The notes below the pieces were generated by a model. That model was not told the origin of the DNA. It did not search any database and saw nothing but the letters and a program-made list of their open reading frames with translations. Source: Ramlibacter humi (GTDB lineage: Bacteria > Pseudomonadota > Gammaproteobacteria > Burkholderiales > Burkholderiaceae_C). Taken from it: a stretch of DNA of 64,000 bases. How positions within the stretch are numbered: position 1 is the stretch's first letter; each line of letters starts with the position of its first letter. The position numbers were made by a program, and so were the translations under genes. The stretch is from NCBI RefSeq assembly GCF_004681975.1, contig NZ_SMLK01000004.1, positions 288,086 through 352,085 of the forward strand. Direction: 5' to 3'. Below, piece by piece: positions 38,456 to 47,310 of this stretch.

Positions 38456-38474
38456 CGAATCCAAGGCCGGCGCC

Positions 38475-39557
38475 TCAGATCTTCACGCCCGTCATGTAGT
38501 TGTCGTAACGGTATTCCGAGAAGCGGGTCCACAGCAGCTGGTCGCGCTGGAAGGCGCGCATGTCCTGGTGGATCTTCTTGAACATCTCGTCCTTGGCTTC
38601 GTGCTCGGCGAACACTTCCATGGAAGCCTTGAAGCCGGCGTCCATCAGTTCCTTGGAGAACGGCTTGAGCTGCGTCTTGGCGGCCACCAGGCGCTTGAGC
38701 GCCGCGGGGTTCACCGCGTCGTACTTGGCGGTCATGTCACGCGCGGCCACCTTGGTGGCGGCATCCACGATCGCCTTGTTTTCCGGCGACAGCGAGTCCC
38801 AGGCCTTGGTGTTCACGAAGAACTCCAGCTCGGCGCCGCCTTCCCACCAGCCGGGGTAGTAGTAGAACGGGGCGACCTTGTTGAAGCCCAGCTTTTCGTC
38901 GTCGTACGGGCCGACGAATTCGGTGGCGTCCAGCGTGCCCTTTTCCAGCGCCTGGTACACCTCGCCCGCGGGCATGTTCTGCGCCACCACGCCCAGCTTG
39001 GCCATCGCCTCGCCGAACAGGCCGCCGCCCATGCGCATCTTCAGGCCCTTGAGGTCGGCGACGGTCTTGATCTCCTTGCGGTACCAGCCGCCCATCTGGG
39101 TGCCGGTGTTGCCCGCGCTGAAGCTCTTCATGTTGTAGCGGCCGTAGAACTCGTCCATCAGCTTGCGGCCGTTGCCGTGCTCCATCCACGAGTCCATCTG
39201 GCGCGCCGTCAGGCCGAAGGGCACCGCGCAGCCGAACGCGAAGATCGCATCCTTGCCGGTGAAGTAGTACGGCGCGGTCTGCGCCATCTCCAGCGTGCCG
39301 TTCTGCAGCGCGTCGACCACCCCGAACGCGGGCATCAGCTCGCCGGCCGCATGCACGGACACCTCGAACTTGCCGCCGGACAGCGACTTCACGACTTCCG
39401 AGAATTTCTGGGCGCTGCCGAAGATGGTGTCCAGCGACTTGGGGAAGCTGGAAGCCAGGCGCCAGCGCACGGCGGCCTGCGCGTGCACGGCGGGGGCGAT
39501 GCCCGCGGCCAGCACGCCGGCGATGCCGGCCTGCTTGATCAGGGAACGACGGTCCAT
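38475..39557 (-). CDS. TakP-like TRAP substrate-binding protein, copy 1
   Basis: 360 residues beginning MDRRSLIKQAG, a twin-arginine (Tat) type signal, with cleavage near AVHAQ. The body has the family stretches WRLASSFPKSLDTIFG, VHAAGELMPAFGVVDALQNG and KVAPFYYYPGWWEGG, resembling the TakP group that binds 2-oxo monocarboxylates such as pyruvate. It is the most diverged of three tandem paralogues. The ATG at 39557 is chosen because it gives the same N-terminus as the other two. No permease is in the same unit. Confidence 0.92.
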   Translation of the reverse strand: MDRRSLIKQAGIAGVLAAGIAPAVHAQAAVRWRLASSFPKSLDTIFGSAQKFSEVVKSLSGGKFEVSVHAAGELMPAFGVVDALQNGTLEMAQTAPYYFTGKDAIFAFGCAVPFGLTARQMDSWMEHGNGRKLMDEFYGRYNMKSFSAGNTGTQMGGWYRKEIKTVADLKGLKMRMGGGLFGEAMAKLGVVAQNMPAGEVYQALEKGTLDATEFVGPYDDEKLGFNKVAPFYYYPGWWEGGAELEFFVNTKAWDSLSPENKAIVDAATKVAARDMTAKYDAVNPAALKRLVAAKTQLKPFSKELMDAGFKASMEVFAEHEAKDEMFKKIHQDMRAFQRDQLLWTRFSEYRYDNYMTGVKI

Positions 39558-39690
39558 TGGATGGGAACTCCTGTTTGAAATTGGCGGTAAAACGCGGCGG
39601 CGATGATGGGCTGCGCGGCCGCGGAAGGCTGACGGAAGTCTTGCGGCGGTTGCAGCGGCAGTACTCATGCTGCGGCGCATCCAGATGAAA

Positions 39691-39714
39691 AAAGCCGCAC
39701 TTCCGTGCGGCTTT
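39691..39714 (-). terminator. Terminator between binding protein genes 1 and 2
   Basis: AAAGCCGCAC, loop TTCC, GTGCGGCTTT; on the minus strand a T-rich run follows. It lies 24 bases after the stop of copy 2 (39739), so copy 2 is transcribed separately from copy 1. Confidence 0.88.
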
Positions 39715-39738
39715 CTCGAGCGGTCGAATGCTTTTGGG

Positions 39739-40821
39739 TCAACCCAGTTTCTGGCTTTGCATGAAGCGGTCGAAGCCGGCTTCGGTGAAGCGGAACCACA
39801 GGTTCTGGTCGGCGCGGAACTTGGTGAAGTCGGCGTACACCTTCTTCCAGTTCTCGTTCTTGGCGGACAGCTCGTCGTACAGCTTCATCGACTCGCGGAA
39901 GGCGACGGCCATCAGGTCGGCCGGGAACGGGCGCAGCTTGGCGCCCGCGCCCACCAGCTGCTTCAGCGCGACGGGATTGCGCGCGTCGTAGCGGGCCTGC
40001 ATCTCCACGTGCGCCTGCGCGCTGGCCGATTCCACGATCGCCTTCTGCTCGGCGTTCAGCGCGTCGTACGCCTTCTGGTTGACGTACAGGTCCAGCTGCA
40101 GGCCGCCTTCCCACCAGCCCGGGTAGTAATAGAAGGGCGCGACCTTGTTGAAGCCCAGCTTCTGGTCGTCGTACGGGCCGATCCACTCGGCCGCGTCGAT
40201 GGTGCCCTTCTCCAGCGCCTGGTAGATCTCGCCGCCGGGGATGTTCTGCGGCACGCCGCCCATGCGCTCCAGCACCTTGCCGGCGAAGCCGCCGATGCGG
40301 AACTTCAGGCCCTTGAGGTCGTTGACGTTCTTGATTTCCTTGCGGAACCAGCCGCCCATCTGCGCGCCGGTGTTGCCGCACGCGAAGTTCACGATGTTGT
40401 ACTTGGCGTAGAACTCGCGCATCAGCTTCAGGCCGTTGCCCTCGAAGGTCCACGCGCTCATCTGGCGGCTGTTCAGGCCGAAGGGAATGGCGCCGCCGAT
40501 CGCGAACGTTTCGTCCTTGCCGAAGAAGTAGTACGGCGCGGTGTGCGCCGCTTCCACCGTGCCCTGCTGCACGCCGTCCACCACGCCGAAGGCGGGCATC
40601 AGCTCGCCGGCCGCGTGCACCGAGACTTCGAACTTGCCGCCCGACAGGGCTTTGACCTTCTGCGCGAACACCTCGGCGCCGCCGTAGATGGTGTCCAGCG
40701 ACTTGGGGAAGCTGGAGGCCAGGCGCCAGCGGATGGCGGCCTGCGCGTGCGCGGCCGGCGCCGCGCCGGCGGCGAGCACGCCCGCGATGCCGGCATGCTT
40801 GATGAGGGAACGGCGGTCCAT
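39739..40821 (-). CDS. TakP-like TRAP substrate-binding protein, copy 2
   Basis: 360 residues with the same Tat-type start (MDRRSLIKHAG) and family motifs (SSFPKSLDTIYGGAEVFAQ, YYFFGKDETFAIGGAIP, PYDDQKLGFNKVAP). It is far closer to copy 3 than to copy 1, matching it at about three quarters of positions by eye. Differences cluster at loops such as NIVNFACGNTG versus NMINFPGGNTG, which could alter ligand choice. It has its own terminator and its own upstream region with several short repeats. Confidence 0.93.
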   Translation of the reverse strand: MDRRSLIKHAGIAGVLAAGAAPAAHAQAAIRWRLASSFPKSLDTIYGGAEVFAQKVKALSGGKFEVSVHAAGELMPAFGVVDGVQQGTVEAAHTAPYYFFGKDETFAIGGAIPFGLNSRQMSAWTFEGNGLKLMREFYAKYNIVNFACGNTGAQMGGWFRKEIKNVNDLKGLKFRIGGFAGKVLERMGGVPQNIPGGEIYQALEKGTIDAAEWIGPYDDQKLGFNKVAPFYYYPGWWEGGLQLDLYVNQKAYDALNAEQKAIVESASAQAHVEMQARYDARNPVALKQLVGAGAKLRPFPADLMAVAFRESMKLYDELSAKNENWKKVYADFTKFRADQNLWFRFTEAGFDRFMQSQKLG

Positions 40822-40898
40822 GATGTATCTCCTGTGGTGTTGTTTCGAGCGCGCGCGATCAACGCCGCGCGATCTTCCGGTTCGGTTCGCGGGCGAGG

Positions 40899-40945
40899 CT
40901 GTCAGCCGCCTGACAGATCCGGCGCGACGTCAGGAGGACGTCAGG
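40899..40945. promoter_or_regulatory. Operator-like repeats upstream of binding protein gene 2
   Basis: CTGTCAG-CCGC-CTGACAG is a perfect 7-bp inverted repeat at 40899-40916. GACGTCAGG occurs twice at 40926-40934 and 40937-40945, an 11-base period. All share TGAC/GTCA half-sites. They lie 78-124 bases before the start of copy 2 on the minus strand, where regulator sites would be expected. Confidence 0.4.
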
Positions 40946-40946
40946 C

Positions 40947-40978
40947 AAAAAAAGAGCCGGGCATCGCCCGGCTCTTTT
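40947..40978 (-). terminator. Terminator after binding protein gene 3
   Basis: AGAGCCGGGC (40953-40962), loop ATC, GCCCGGCTCT (40966-40975), with a long A-run on the plus-strand left side that becomes a T-run on the minus strand. It lies just after the copy 3 stop (40998). Confidence 0.92.
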
Positions 40979-40997
40979 GGATGGAAGGAAGCCGCGT

Positions 40998-42080
40998 TCA
41001 GAGCTTCTGGCTTTGCATGAAGCGGTCGAAGCTCATCTCGGTGAAGCGGAACCACAGGTTCTGGTCGGCGCGGAACTTGTCGTAGTCCGCGTAGATCTTC
41101 TTCCAGCTTTCGTTCTTGGCGTTGAGTTCGCTGTAGACGGTCATCGCGGCCTTGAACGAGGCGTTCATCACGTCGTTGGGGAACGGGCGCAGCTTGGTAC
41201 CGGCGCCCACCAGCTGCTTCAGCGCGGTGGGGTTCAGCGCGTCGTAGCGGGCCTGCATGGTGACGTGGGCCTTGGACGCGGCCGCTTCCACGATGGCCTT
41301 GTACTCGGGCGTCAGCGCGTCGTACGCCTTCTGGTTGATGAAGAAGTCCAGCTGCGGGCCGCCTTCCCACCAGCCGGGGTAGTAATAGAACGGCGCCACC
41401 TTGTTGAAGCCCAGCTTCTGGTCGTCGTACGGGCCCACCCACTCGGCCGCGTCGATGGTGCCCTTCTCCAGCGCCTGGTAGATCTCGCCGCCGGGGATGT
41501 TCTGCGGCACGCCGCCCATGCGCTCGAGCACGCGGCCGGCGAAGCCGCCGATGCGGAACTTCAGGCCCTTGAGGTCGGCAACGCTCTTGATCTCCTTGCG
41601 GAACCAGCCGCCCATCTGGGCCCCCGTGTTGCCGCCGGGGAAGTTGATCATGTTGTACTTGGCGTAGAACTCGCGCATCAGCTTCAGGCCGTTGCCCTCG
41701 TACATCCACGCGGTCATCTGGCGGCTGTTCAGGCCGAAGGGGATGGCGCAGCCCAGGGCGAAGCACTCGTCCTTGCCGAAGAAGTAGTAAGGCGCCGTGT
41801 GCGCGCATTCGATGGTGCCCTGCTGCACGCCGTCGACCACGCCGAAGGCCGGCATCAGCTCGCCGGCGGCATGGACGGAGACCTCGAACTTGCCGCCCGA
41901 CATGTCCTTGACCGACTTGGCGAAGGTGTCGGCCGCGCCGAAGATGGTGTCCAGCGACTTGGGGAAGCTGGAGGCCAGGCGCCAGCGGATGGCGGACTGC
42001 GCGTGGACTACGGCCGGGGCGACGCCCGCCGCCAGCACGCTGCCGATGCCGGCGTTTTTGATCAGGGAACGACGATCCAT
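40998..42080 (-). CDS. TakP-like TRAP substrate-binding protein, copy 3
   Basis: 360 residues, Tat-type start MDRRSLIKNAG, cleavage near VVHAQ. Family motifs are SSFPKSLDTIFGAADTF, YYFFGKDECFALGCAIP and PYYYPGWWEGG-type (FYYYPGWWEGGPQLDFF). Two extra cysteines (DECFALGC) distinguish it from copy 2. A conserved-looking regulatory region with TCTAGGAAT and TTAGGTAC precedes it (42131-42155). It probably works with the Q-M permease pair at 33.8-36.2 kb. Confidence 0.93.
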   Translation of the reverse strand: MDRRSLIKNAGIGSVLAAGVAPAVVHAQSAIRWRLASSFPKSLDTIFGAADTFAKSVKDMSGGKFEVSVHAAGELMPAFGVVDGVQQGTIECAHTAPYYFFGKDECFALGCAIPFGLNSRQMTAWMYEGNGLKLMREFYAKYNMINFPGGNTGAQMGGWFRKEIKSVADLKGLKFRIGGFAGRVLERMGGVPQNIPGGEIYQALEKGTIDAAEWVGPYDDQKLGFNKVAPFYYYPGWWEGGPQLDFFINQKAYDALTPEYKAIVEAAASKAHVTMQARYDALNPTALKQLVGAGTKLRPFPNDVMNASFKAAMTVYSELNAKNESWKKIYADYDKFRADQNLWFRFTEMSFDRFMQSQKL

Positions 42081-42130
42081 GGGGTCTCCTCTTGGTACGA
42101 ATAACGGATGACAACGAATGTCGCCGCCAT

Positions 42131-42203
42131 TCTAGGAATGACCACACTTAGGTACTCAGGGGTTTTCCCTTGCGGTTCATCGCGAACACTTTCGTTGAAC
42201 CGC
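42131..42203. promoter_or_regulatory. TCTAGGAAT-N8-TTAGGTAC motif and inverted repeat between binding protein 3 and dxs
   Basis: TCTAGGAAT is at 42131-42139 and TTAGGTAC at 42148-42155, followed by GGGGTTTTCCC. GCGGTTCA (42172-42179) and TGAACCGC (42196-42203) form a perfect 8-bp inverted repeat with a 16-base loop. The first motif, with a spacer two bases longer, recurs at 59905-59931. Function unproven; it may be the control region of copy 3 and the 3' end of the dxs message. Confidence 0.4.
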
Positions 42204-42255
42204 GGCGTGTCAGAAAAACTTCAGCCTTCGGGCACGCGCGACGCGCGCATCGCGT

Positions 42256-44154
42256 TCAGCCCACGACCTTGAGCGAAGGCGTGCCGCGCGAAGCGAGTTC
42301 GCCGAACCGGTCACGCACCGAGCTTTCGATGCCCGCGGCATCCAGTCCCTGCAGCGAGAGCAGCTTGGCCGGGTCGCCGTGCTCGATGAAGACGTCGGGC
42401 AGCCCCAGCTGCAGCACCGGCTTGACGATGCCCGCGGCCTGCAGCGCTTCCAGCACCGCGCTGCCCGCGCCGCCCATCACGCAGCCTTCTTCCACCGTCA
42501 CCAGCGCTTCGTGCGATTGCGCGAGTTCCAGCAGCAGCGCGGTGTCCAGCGGCTTGGCCCAGCGCATGTTGGCCACGGTCGCATCCAGCTTCCCGGCCGC
42601 CTGCAGCGACGGGTGCAGCAGCGTGCCGAAAGCGAGGATGGCGATGCCGCCCTGCCCCGCCGCGCGCCGGCGGCGCACTTCGCCCTTGCCGAAAGGCAGC
42701 GGCTCCAGCCCGGGCTGCGTCTCCACGCCCACGCCCGCGCCGCGCGGGTAGCGCACGGCCACCGTGTGGTCCTGCCCGAACGCGGTGGTGAGCAGCTGCC
42801 GGCATTCGTTCTCGTCGGCGGGGCACGCCACGCTGACGTTCGGGATGCAGCGCAGGAAAGCGATGTCGTACGCGCCCGCGTGCGTGGCGCCGTCCGCGCC
42901 CACCAGGCCCGCGCGATCCAGCGCCAGCACCATCGGCAGCTTCTGCAGCGCCACGTCGTGGATCAACTGGTCGTACGCGCGCTGCAGGAACGTGGAGTAG
43001 ATCGCCACCACCGGCTTCAGCCCTTCGCAGGCCAGGCCGGCGGCGAACGTCAGCGCGTGCTGTTCGGCGATGCCGACGTCGAAGTAGCGGGCGGGGAAGC
43101 GCTTCTCGAATTCCACCAGGCCCGAGCCTTCGCGCATGGCGGGCGTGATGCCCACCAGGCGTTCGTCCCTGGCGGCCATGTCGCACAGCCACTGGCCGAA
43201 CACCTGAGTGAAAGTCTTCTTCGGCGGCGTGGCCGGCGCGGTGAGGCCCACTTTCGGGTCGAACTTGCCGGGGCCGTGGTAGGCCACCGGGTCGGCCTCG
43301 GCCAGCTTGTAGCCCTGGCCCTTCTTCGTCACCACGTGCAGGAACTGCGGGCCCTTGAGCTGGCGGATGTTCTCCAGCGTGGGCACCAGCGAGTCGAGGT
43401 CGTGGCCGTCGATGGGTCCGATGTAGTTGAAGCCGAACTTCTCGAACAGCGTGGCCGGCACCACCATGCCCTTGGCCTGCTCCTCCAGCCGCTTGGCCAG
43501 TTCGAACAGCGGCGGCGCGACCTTCAGCACGTTCTTGCCGACGTTCTTGGCGGCCGAGTAGAACTGGCCCGACATCAGCTGCGCGAGGTAGCGGTTGAGC
43601 GCGCCCACCGGCGGGCTGATCGACATGTCGTTGTCGTTCAGGATCACCAGCAGGTCGCTGTCGGCGACGCCCGCGTTGTTCAGCGCCTCGAACGCCATGC
43701 CGGCGGTCATCGCGCCGTCGCCGATGATGGCGACGCTCTTGCGGTCTTCGCCCTTCTGCTTGGCGGCCACCGCCATGCCCAGCGCGGCGGAGATGCTGGT
43801 GGACGAGTGCGCGGTGCCGAACGTGTCGTACTCGCTCTCGTCGCGGCGCGGGAAGCCCGACAGGCCGCCCAGCTGGCGCAGCGTGGGCATGCGCTCGCGC
43901 CGGCCGGTGAGGATCTTGTGCGGGTAGGTCTGGTGGCCCACGTCCCACACCAGCCGGTCTTCCGGCGTGTTGTAGACGTAGTGCAGCGCGATGGTCAGTT
44001 CCACCGTCCCCAGGTTCGACGACAGGTGGCCGCCGGTGCGCGAGACGCTGTCGAGCACGAACGCGCGCAGTTCGTCGGCCAGTTGCGGCAGCTGCCCGCG
44101 GGCGAGCCGGCGCAGGTCCGCCGGCGAATGGATGGTTTCGAGCAGGGTTGCCAT
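42256..44154 (-). CDS. dxs: 1-deoxy-D-xylulose-5-phosphate synthase
   Basis: 632 residues, normal length. The thiamine-diphosphate motif [18 protein letters not shown] near residues 152-169 and the transketolase core ([19 protein letters not shown]) are clear. It condenses pyruvate and glyceraldehyde-3-phosphate, the first step of the MEP isoprenoid pathway. It follows ispA by 10 bases in the order xseB-ispA-dxs, typical of proteobacteria. Confidence 0.96.
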   Translation of the reverse strand: MATLLETIHSPADLRRLARGQLPQLADELRAFVLDSVSRTGGHLSSNLGTVELTIALHYVYNTPEDRLVWDVGHQTYPHKILTGRRERMPTLRQLGGLSGFPRRDESEYDTFGTAHSSTSISAALGMAVAAKQKGEDRKSVAIIGDGAMTAGMAFEALNNAGVADSDLLVILNDNDMSISPPVGALNRYLAQLMSGQFYSAAKNVGKNVLKVAPPLFELAKRLEEQAKGMVVPATLFEKFGFNYIGPIDGHDLDSLVPTLENIRQLKGPQFLHVVTKKGQGYKLAEADPVAYHGPGKFDPKVGLTAPATPPKKTFTQVFGQWLCDMAARDERLVGITPAMREGSGLVEFEKRFPARYFDVGIAEQHALTFAAGLACEGLKPVVAIYSTFLQRAYDQLIHDVALQKLPMVLALDRAGLVGADGATHAGAYDIAFLRCIPNVSVACPADENECRQLLTTAFGQDHTVAVRYPRGAGVGVETQPGLEPLPFGKGEVRRRRAAGQGGIAILAFGTLLHPSLQAAGKLDATVANMRWAKPLDTALLLELAQSHEALVTVEEGCVMGGAGSAVLEALQAAGIVKPVLQLGLPDVFIEHGDPAKLLSLQGLDAAGIESSVRDRFGELASRGTPSLKVVG

Positions 44155-44164
44155 GGATGCGTGT

Positions 44165-45058
44165 TCAGTTGTCCCGTTCGACCACCATGCGGGCCAGTGC
44201 GCGCAGCGCGCGGGTGTCTTCCAGGCCGCTGGCGTCCAGCGCGCCCAAGGCGTCGGCCAGCAGCTCGCGCGCGTGTTCGCGCGAACGCTCCAGGCCCAGC
44301 AGCGAAACGTAGGTGGGCTTGTCCTGCTCGGCGTCCTTGCCCGCGGTCTTGCCCAGCGTCTGCGAATCGGCCGTGACGTCCAGGATGTCGTCCACCACCT
44401 GGAACGCCAGGCCGAGGGCCGCGCCGTAGCGCGCCAACGCCGCGGACGAGCTGGCGGATGCGCGCCCGCAAGCCGCGCCCATCATCACGCTGCCTTGCAG
44501 CAGCGCGCCGGTCTTCAGGCGATGCATGTGGCGCAGTTCGTCTTCGGTGAGCGAGCGGCCGACGCTGGCCAGGTCGATGGCCTGGCCGCCGGCCATGCCG
44601 TGCGCGCCCGCGGCCTTCGCGAGCAGGCGGCACAGCGAGGCCTGCACGGCCACCGGAACCACGTCGCCTTCGGGCGCGAGCAGTTCGAAGGCCAGCGCCT
44701 GCAGCGCATCGCCCGCGAGCAGCGCCTGCGCCTCGCCGAACTTCACGTGCACCGTCGGCTTGCCACGGCGCAGCACGTCGTTGTCCATGCAAGGCAGGTC
44801 GTCGTGCACGAGCGAATACGCATGGATCAATTCGACCGAGCAGGCCGCGCGCATCGCGGCGCCTTCGTGGCCGCCCACCGCTTCGGCCGCGGCCAGCACC
44901 AGCAGCGGGCGCAGGCGCTTGCCGCCATCGAGTACCGCGTAGCGCATGGCCTCGCCCAGGCCCGCGGGCCCGCCCACGTCCACCCAGCCGGACAGCGCGG
45001 CTTCCACGCGGCCGAGGCGGTCACGGGTCCAGCCCGCGAAATCGAGCGATCCCGTCAC
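44165..45058 (-). CDS. ispA: Farnesyl diphosphate synthase / polyprenyl synthetase
   Basis: 297 residues from a GTG start that overlaps the xseB stop (GTGA). The first aspartate-rich motif is [11 protein letters not shown] and the second [10 protein letters not shown], with GGKRLRP near the N-terminus. It condenses IPP with DMAPP and GPP to make farnesyl diphosphate, the precursor for undecaprenyl phosphate and ubiquinone. Coupled to xseB and dxs. Choosing ATG would lose the conserved N-terminal region. Confidence 0.94.
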   Translation of the reverse strand: MTGSLDFAGWTRDRLGRVEAALSGWVDVGGPAGLGEAMRYAVLDGGKRLRPLLVLAAAEAVGGHEGAAMRAACSVELIHAYSLVHDDLPCMDNDVLRRGKPTVHVKFGEAQALLAGDALQALAFELLAPEGDVVPVAVQASLCRLLAKAAGAHGMAGGQAIDLASVGRSLTEDELRHMHRLKTGALLQGSVMMGAACGRASASSSAALARYGAALGLAFQVVDDILDVTADSQTLGKTAGKDAEQDKPTYVSLLGLERSREHARELLADALGALDASGLEDTRALRALARMVVERDN

Positions 45059-45282
45059 TGCGGCGTCCACGGCTTGAGCGTGCCTTCGTCCAGCACCTTG
45101 ATCTGGTTCTCCACGGCTTCCAGCTTGCCGCGGCAGAACGCCAGCAGCTCGGCGCCGCGCTGGTAGCCGGTGAGCAGCTGTTCGAGCGGAAGCTGCCCGG
45201 ACTCGATCACCTGCACCAGCTGCTCCAGCTCCTCGAGCGCCGCCTCGTAGCTGGCCGGGGGCTTGAACGGGTCCTTGGGCAT
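45055..45282 (-). CDS. xseB: Exodeoxyribonuclease VII small subunit
   Basis: 75 residues, the usual size. The XseB signature [20 protein letters not shown] and [13 protein letters not shown] is present. It stabilises the large subunit XseA (not in the window) in a nuclease that degrades single-stranded DNA. First gene of the xseB-ispA-dxs operon, divergent from a Rieske oxygenase gene across a 147-base region. Confidence 0.94.
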   Translation of the reverse strand: MPKDPFKPPASYEAALEELEQLVQVIESGQLPLEQLLTGYQRGAELLAFCRGKLEAVENQIKVLDEGTLKPWTPQ

Positions 45283-45429
45283 TTCGGTTTTCTGTCGGGC
45301 AAAGGGTGGATTTTAGGCCCCCGCCCACCGCTGAACCCCGCGGGTACAATCCCCGTCCCCTTCGCGCCCCGGCCTTGGCTTCAAGCGCATCCCTGCCCCT
45401 TCATAGGGGGAGTCTCTAGGTCAGGTGAA

Positions 45430-46572
45430 ATGTCTGATTTAAGTCTTCAGCTCCAGCAGGCCCAAAGCCAACTGCCCGTTTCCAGCTACTTCGACAACGC
45501 GCTCTTCAAGCGCGAGATGGAAACCTTTTTTCATCGCGGCCCGCGTTACGTGGGCCACTCGCTCGCCGTGCCGGAGGCCGGCGACTACTACGCCTTGCCC
45601 CAGGAAGGCGAAGGGCGCGCGCTCGTGCGCACGCCGAAGGGCGTCGAACTCGTCTCCAACGTCTGCCGCCACCGCCAGGCCGTCATCCTGCGCGGCAGCG
45701 GCTCGGTCAACGCCGAGTCGGGCGGCAACATCGTGTGTCCGCTGCATCGCTGGACTTACAGCGCGGGCCAGTCCAGCGTGCCCGCCGGCGCGCTGCTGGG
45801 CGCGCCGCACTTCGCGCAGGACCCGTGCCTGGACCTCAACCGCTGGAAGCTGCGCGAGTGGAACGGCCTCTTGTTCGAGGACAACGGCCGCGACGTCGCC
45901 GCCGAGCTGGCCGGCATGCGCGTGCTCAAGGAGCTGAGCTTCGAAGGCATGGTGCTCGACCATGTCGAGCTGCACCACTGCGACTACAACTGGAAGACGT
46001 TCATCGAGGTCTACCTCGAGGACTACCACGTCGGCCCCTTCCACCCGGGCCTGGGCAACTTCGTCACCTGCGACGACCTGCGCTGGGACTTCCACGAGCA
46101 GTACTCGGTGCAGACCGTGGGCGTGGCCAATCGGCTGGGCAAGGCCGGCAGCCCGGTGTACGAACGCTGGCACAAGGCGCTGATGGACTTCCGCGGCGGC
46201 GTGCAGCCCAAGCACGGCGCGATCTGGCTCACGTACTACCCGCACATCATGGTGGAGTGGTACCCGCACGTGCTCACCGTGTCCACGCTGCACCCCGTCT
46301 CGCCGCAGAAGACGCTGAACATGGTGGCCTTCTTCTACCCCGAAGAGATCGCCGCGTTCGAGCGCGACTTCGTCGAGGCGCAGCGCGCCGCGTACATGGA
46401 AACCTGCGTGGAAGACGACGAGATCGCGCTGCGCATGGACGCCGGCCGCAAGGCGCTGCTGGAGCGCGGCGACGACGAGACCGGCCCCTACCAGAGCCCG
46501 ATGGAAGACGGCATGCAGCACTTCCACGAGTGGTACCGCCGCCAGATCGGCTCGCAGGGGCCCGCCGCCTGA
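45430..46572 (+). CDS. Rieske-type aromatic-ring oxygenase alpha subunit
   Basis: 380 residues. The Rieske cluster ligands are CRHR (near residues 78-81) and CPLHRW (near 102-107). The C-terminal domain carries NWKTFIEVYLEDYHVGPFH near residues 189-207, with the histidines of the mononuclear iron site. No beta subunit, ferredoxin or reductase gene is adjacent, so electrons must come from elsewhere. The substrate is unknown. Its stop overlaps the leuD start (TGATG type). A divergent control region with xseB lies upstream. Confidence 0.9.
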   Translation: MSDLSLQLQQAQSQLPVSSYFDNALFKREMETFFHRGPRYVGHSLAVPEAGDYYALPQEGEGRALVRTPKGVELVSNVCRHRQAVILRGSGSVNAESGGNIVCPLHRWTYSAGQSSVPAGALLGAPHFAQDPCLDLNRWKLREWNGLLFEDNGRDVAAELAGMRVLKELSFEGMVLDHVELHHCDYNWKTFIEVYLEDYHVGPFHPGLGNFVTCDDLRWDFHEQYSVQTVGVANRLGKAGSPVYERWHKALMDFRGGVQPKHGAIWLTYYPHIMVEWYPHVLTVSTLHPVSPQKTLNMVAFFYPEEIAAFERDFVEAQRAAYMETCVEDDEIALRMDAGRKALLERGDDETGPYQSPMEDGMQHFHEWYRRQIGSQGPAA

Positions 46573-47222
46573 TGCCTTCGTTCCCGGGCGGCCTGCACGC
46601 GGGCCTGGTGGTGCCGCTGGACCGCCCGAACGTCGACACCGACGCCATCTTCCCGAAGCAGTACGGCCGGTCCACGGCGCGCACCGGCTATGGGCCCATC
46701 GTGTTCGACAGCTGGCGCTACCTGGACCCGGGCGACCTGGACTCCGACCATTCGAAGCGCCGGCCGAATCCGGACTTCGTGCTCAATCGCGCCGACCTGC
46801 GCGGCGCCACCGTGCTGCTCGCGCGCCAGAACTTCGGCTGCGGCTCCAGCCGCGAGCACGCCGTCTGGGCGCTGCGCGACTACGGCTTCCGCGCCGTGCT
46901 GGCGCCGAGCTTCGGCGACATCTTCCGGCAGAACTGCCCGCTGAACGGCGTGGCCGCGCTGGTGCTGGCGCCGGCCGCCATCGACCGGCTGTTCGCCCTG
47001 GCGCAGGCCAGCGCGCTGCGAGTGGACATCGACGTGAATGCATGCGAGGTGCGCGCGGGCGCGGATGCTTCCAGGTTCGCGCTCACCGCGCGCGAGCACC
47101 TGCTGCTGACCGAGGACACCGACTGGATCGGCGCGACGCTCGCGCAGCGCGCGCGAATCGAAGGCTTCGAGCGCGAGCGCCTCGCGCGCCAGCCTTGGCT
47201 GGACCGCAGGTTGCCGGGATGA
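46572..47222 (+). CDS. leuD: 3-isopropylmalate dehydratase small subunit (LeuD), no leuC nearby
   Basis: 216 residues with LeuD motifs: RPNVDTDAIFPKQY, NFGCGSSREHAVWAL and FGDIFRQNCPLNG. The active enzyme of leucine biosynthesis requires LeuC, usually adjacent, but here the neighbours are a Rieske oxygenase and an EamA transporter. It could be the only small subunit or an additional paralogue acting with another aconitase-type large subunit. Its start is coupled to the preceding oxygenase gene. Confidence 0.9.
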   Translation: MPSFPGGLHAGLVVPLDRPNVDTDAIFPKQYGRSTARTGYGPIVFDSWRYLDPGDLDSDHSKRRPNPDFVLNRADLRGATVLLARQNFGCGSSREHAVWALRDYGFRAVLAPSFGDIFRQNCPLNGVAALVLAPAAIDRLFALAQASALRVDIDVNACEVRAGADASRFALTAREHLLLTEDTDWIGATLAQRARIEGFERERLARQPWLDRRLPG

Positions 47223-47237
47223 CGAGCCCCACCCCGC

Positions 47238-47263
47238 GTCATTCCCGCGAAGGCGGGGATGAC
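47238..47263. repeat. Short GTCATTCCCGC palindrome between leuD and the EamA gene
   Basis: GTCATTCCCGC (47238-47248), GAAG, GCGGGGATGAC (47253-47263), an inverted repeat with one mismatch. Elements with this core are common in intergenic regions of many proteobacterial genomes. It differs in sequence from the GTCATT/AATGAC palindromes at 6.4 and 60.9 kb. Confidence 0.8.
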
Positions 47264-47310
47264 CCCGCAAAGGTTCACGGAGTCTTCGTCGTGCAATCCG
47301 GAACCTCCTG

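Noticed and set aside
38299-38532. Possible small minus-strand gene across the terminator upstream of the antiporter
   Set aside because: It covers a strong bidirectional terminator and parts of both neighbours, with no family motif.
42172-42203. 8-bp inverted repeat as a rho-independent terminator of dxs
   Set aside because: No T-run follows on the minus strand and the loop is 16 bases, so it was kept only as an inverted repeat.
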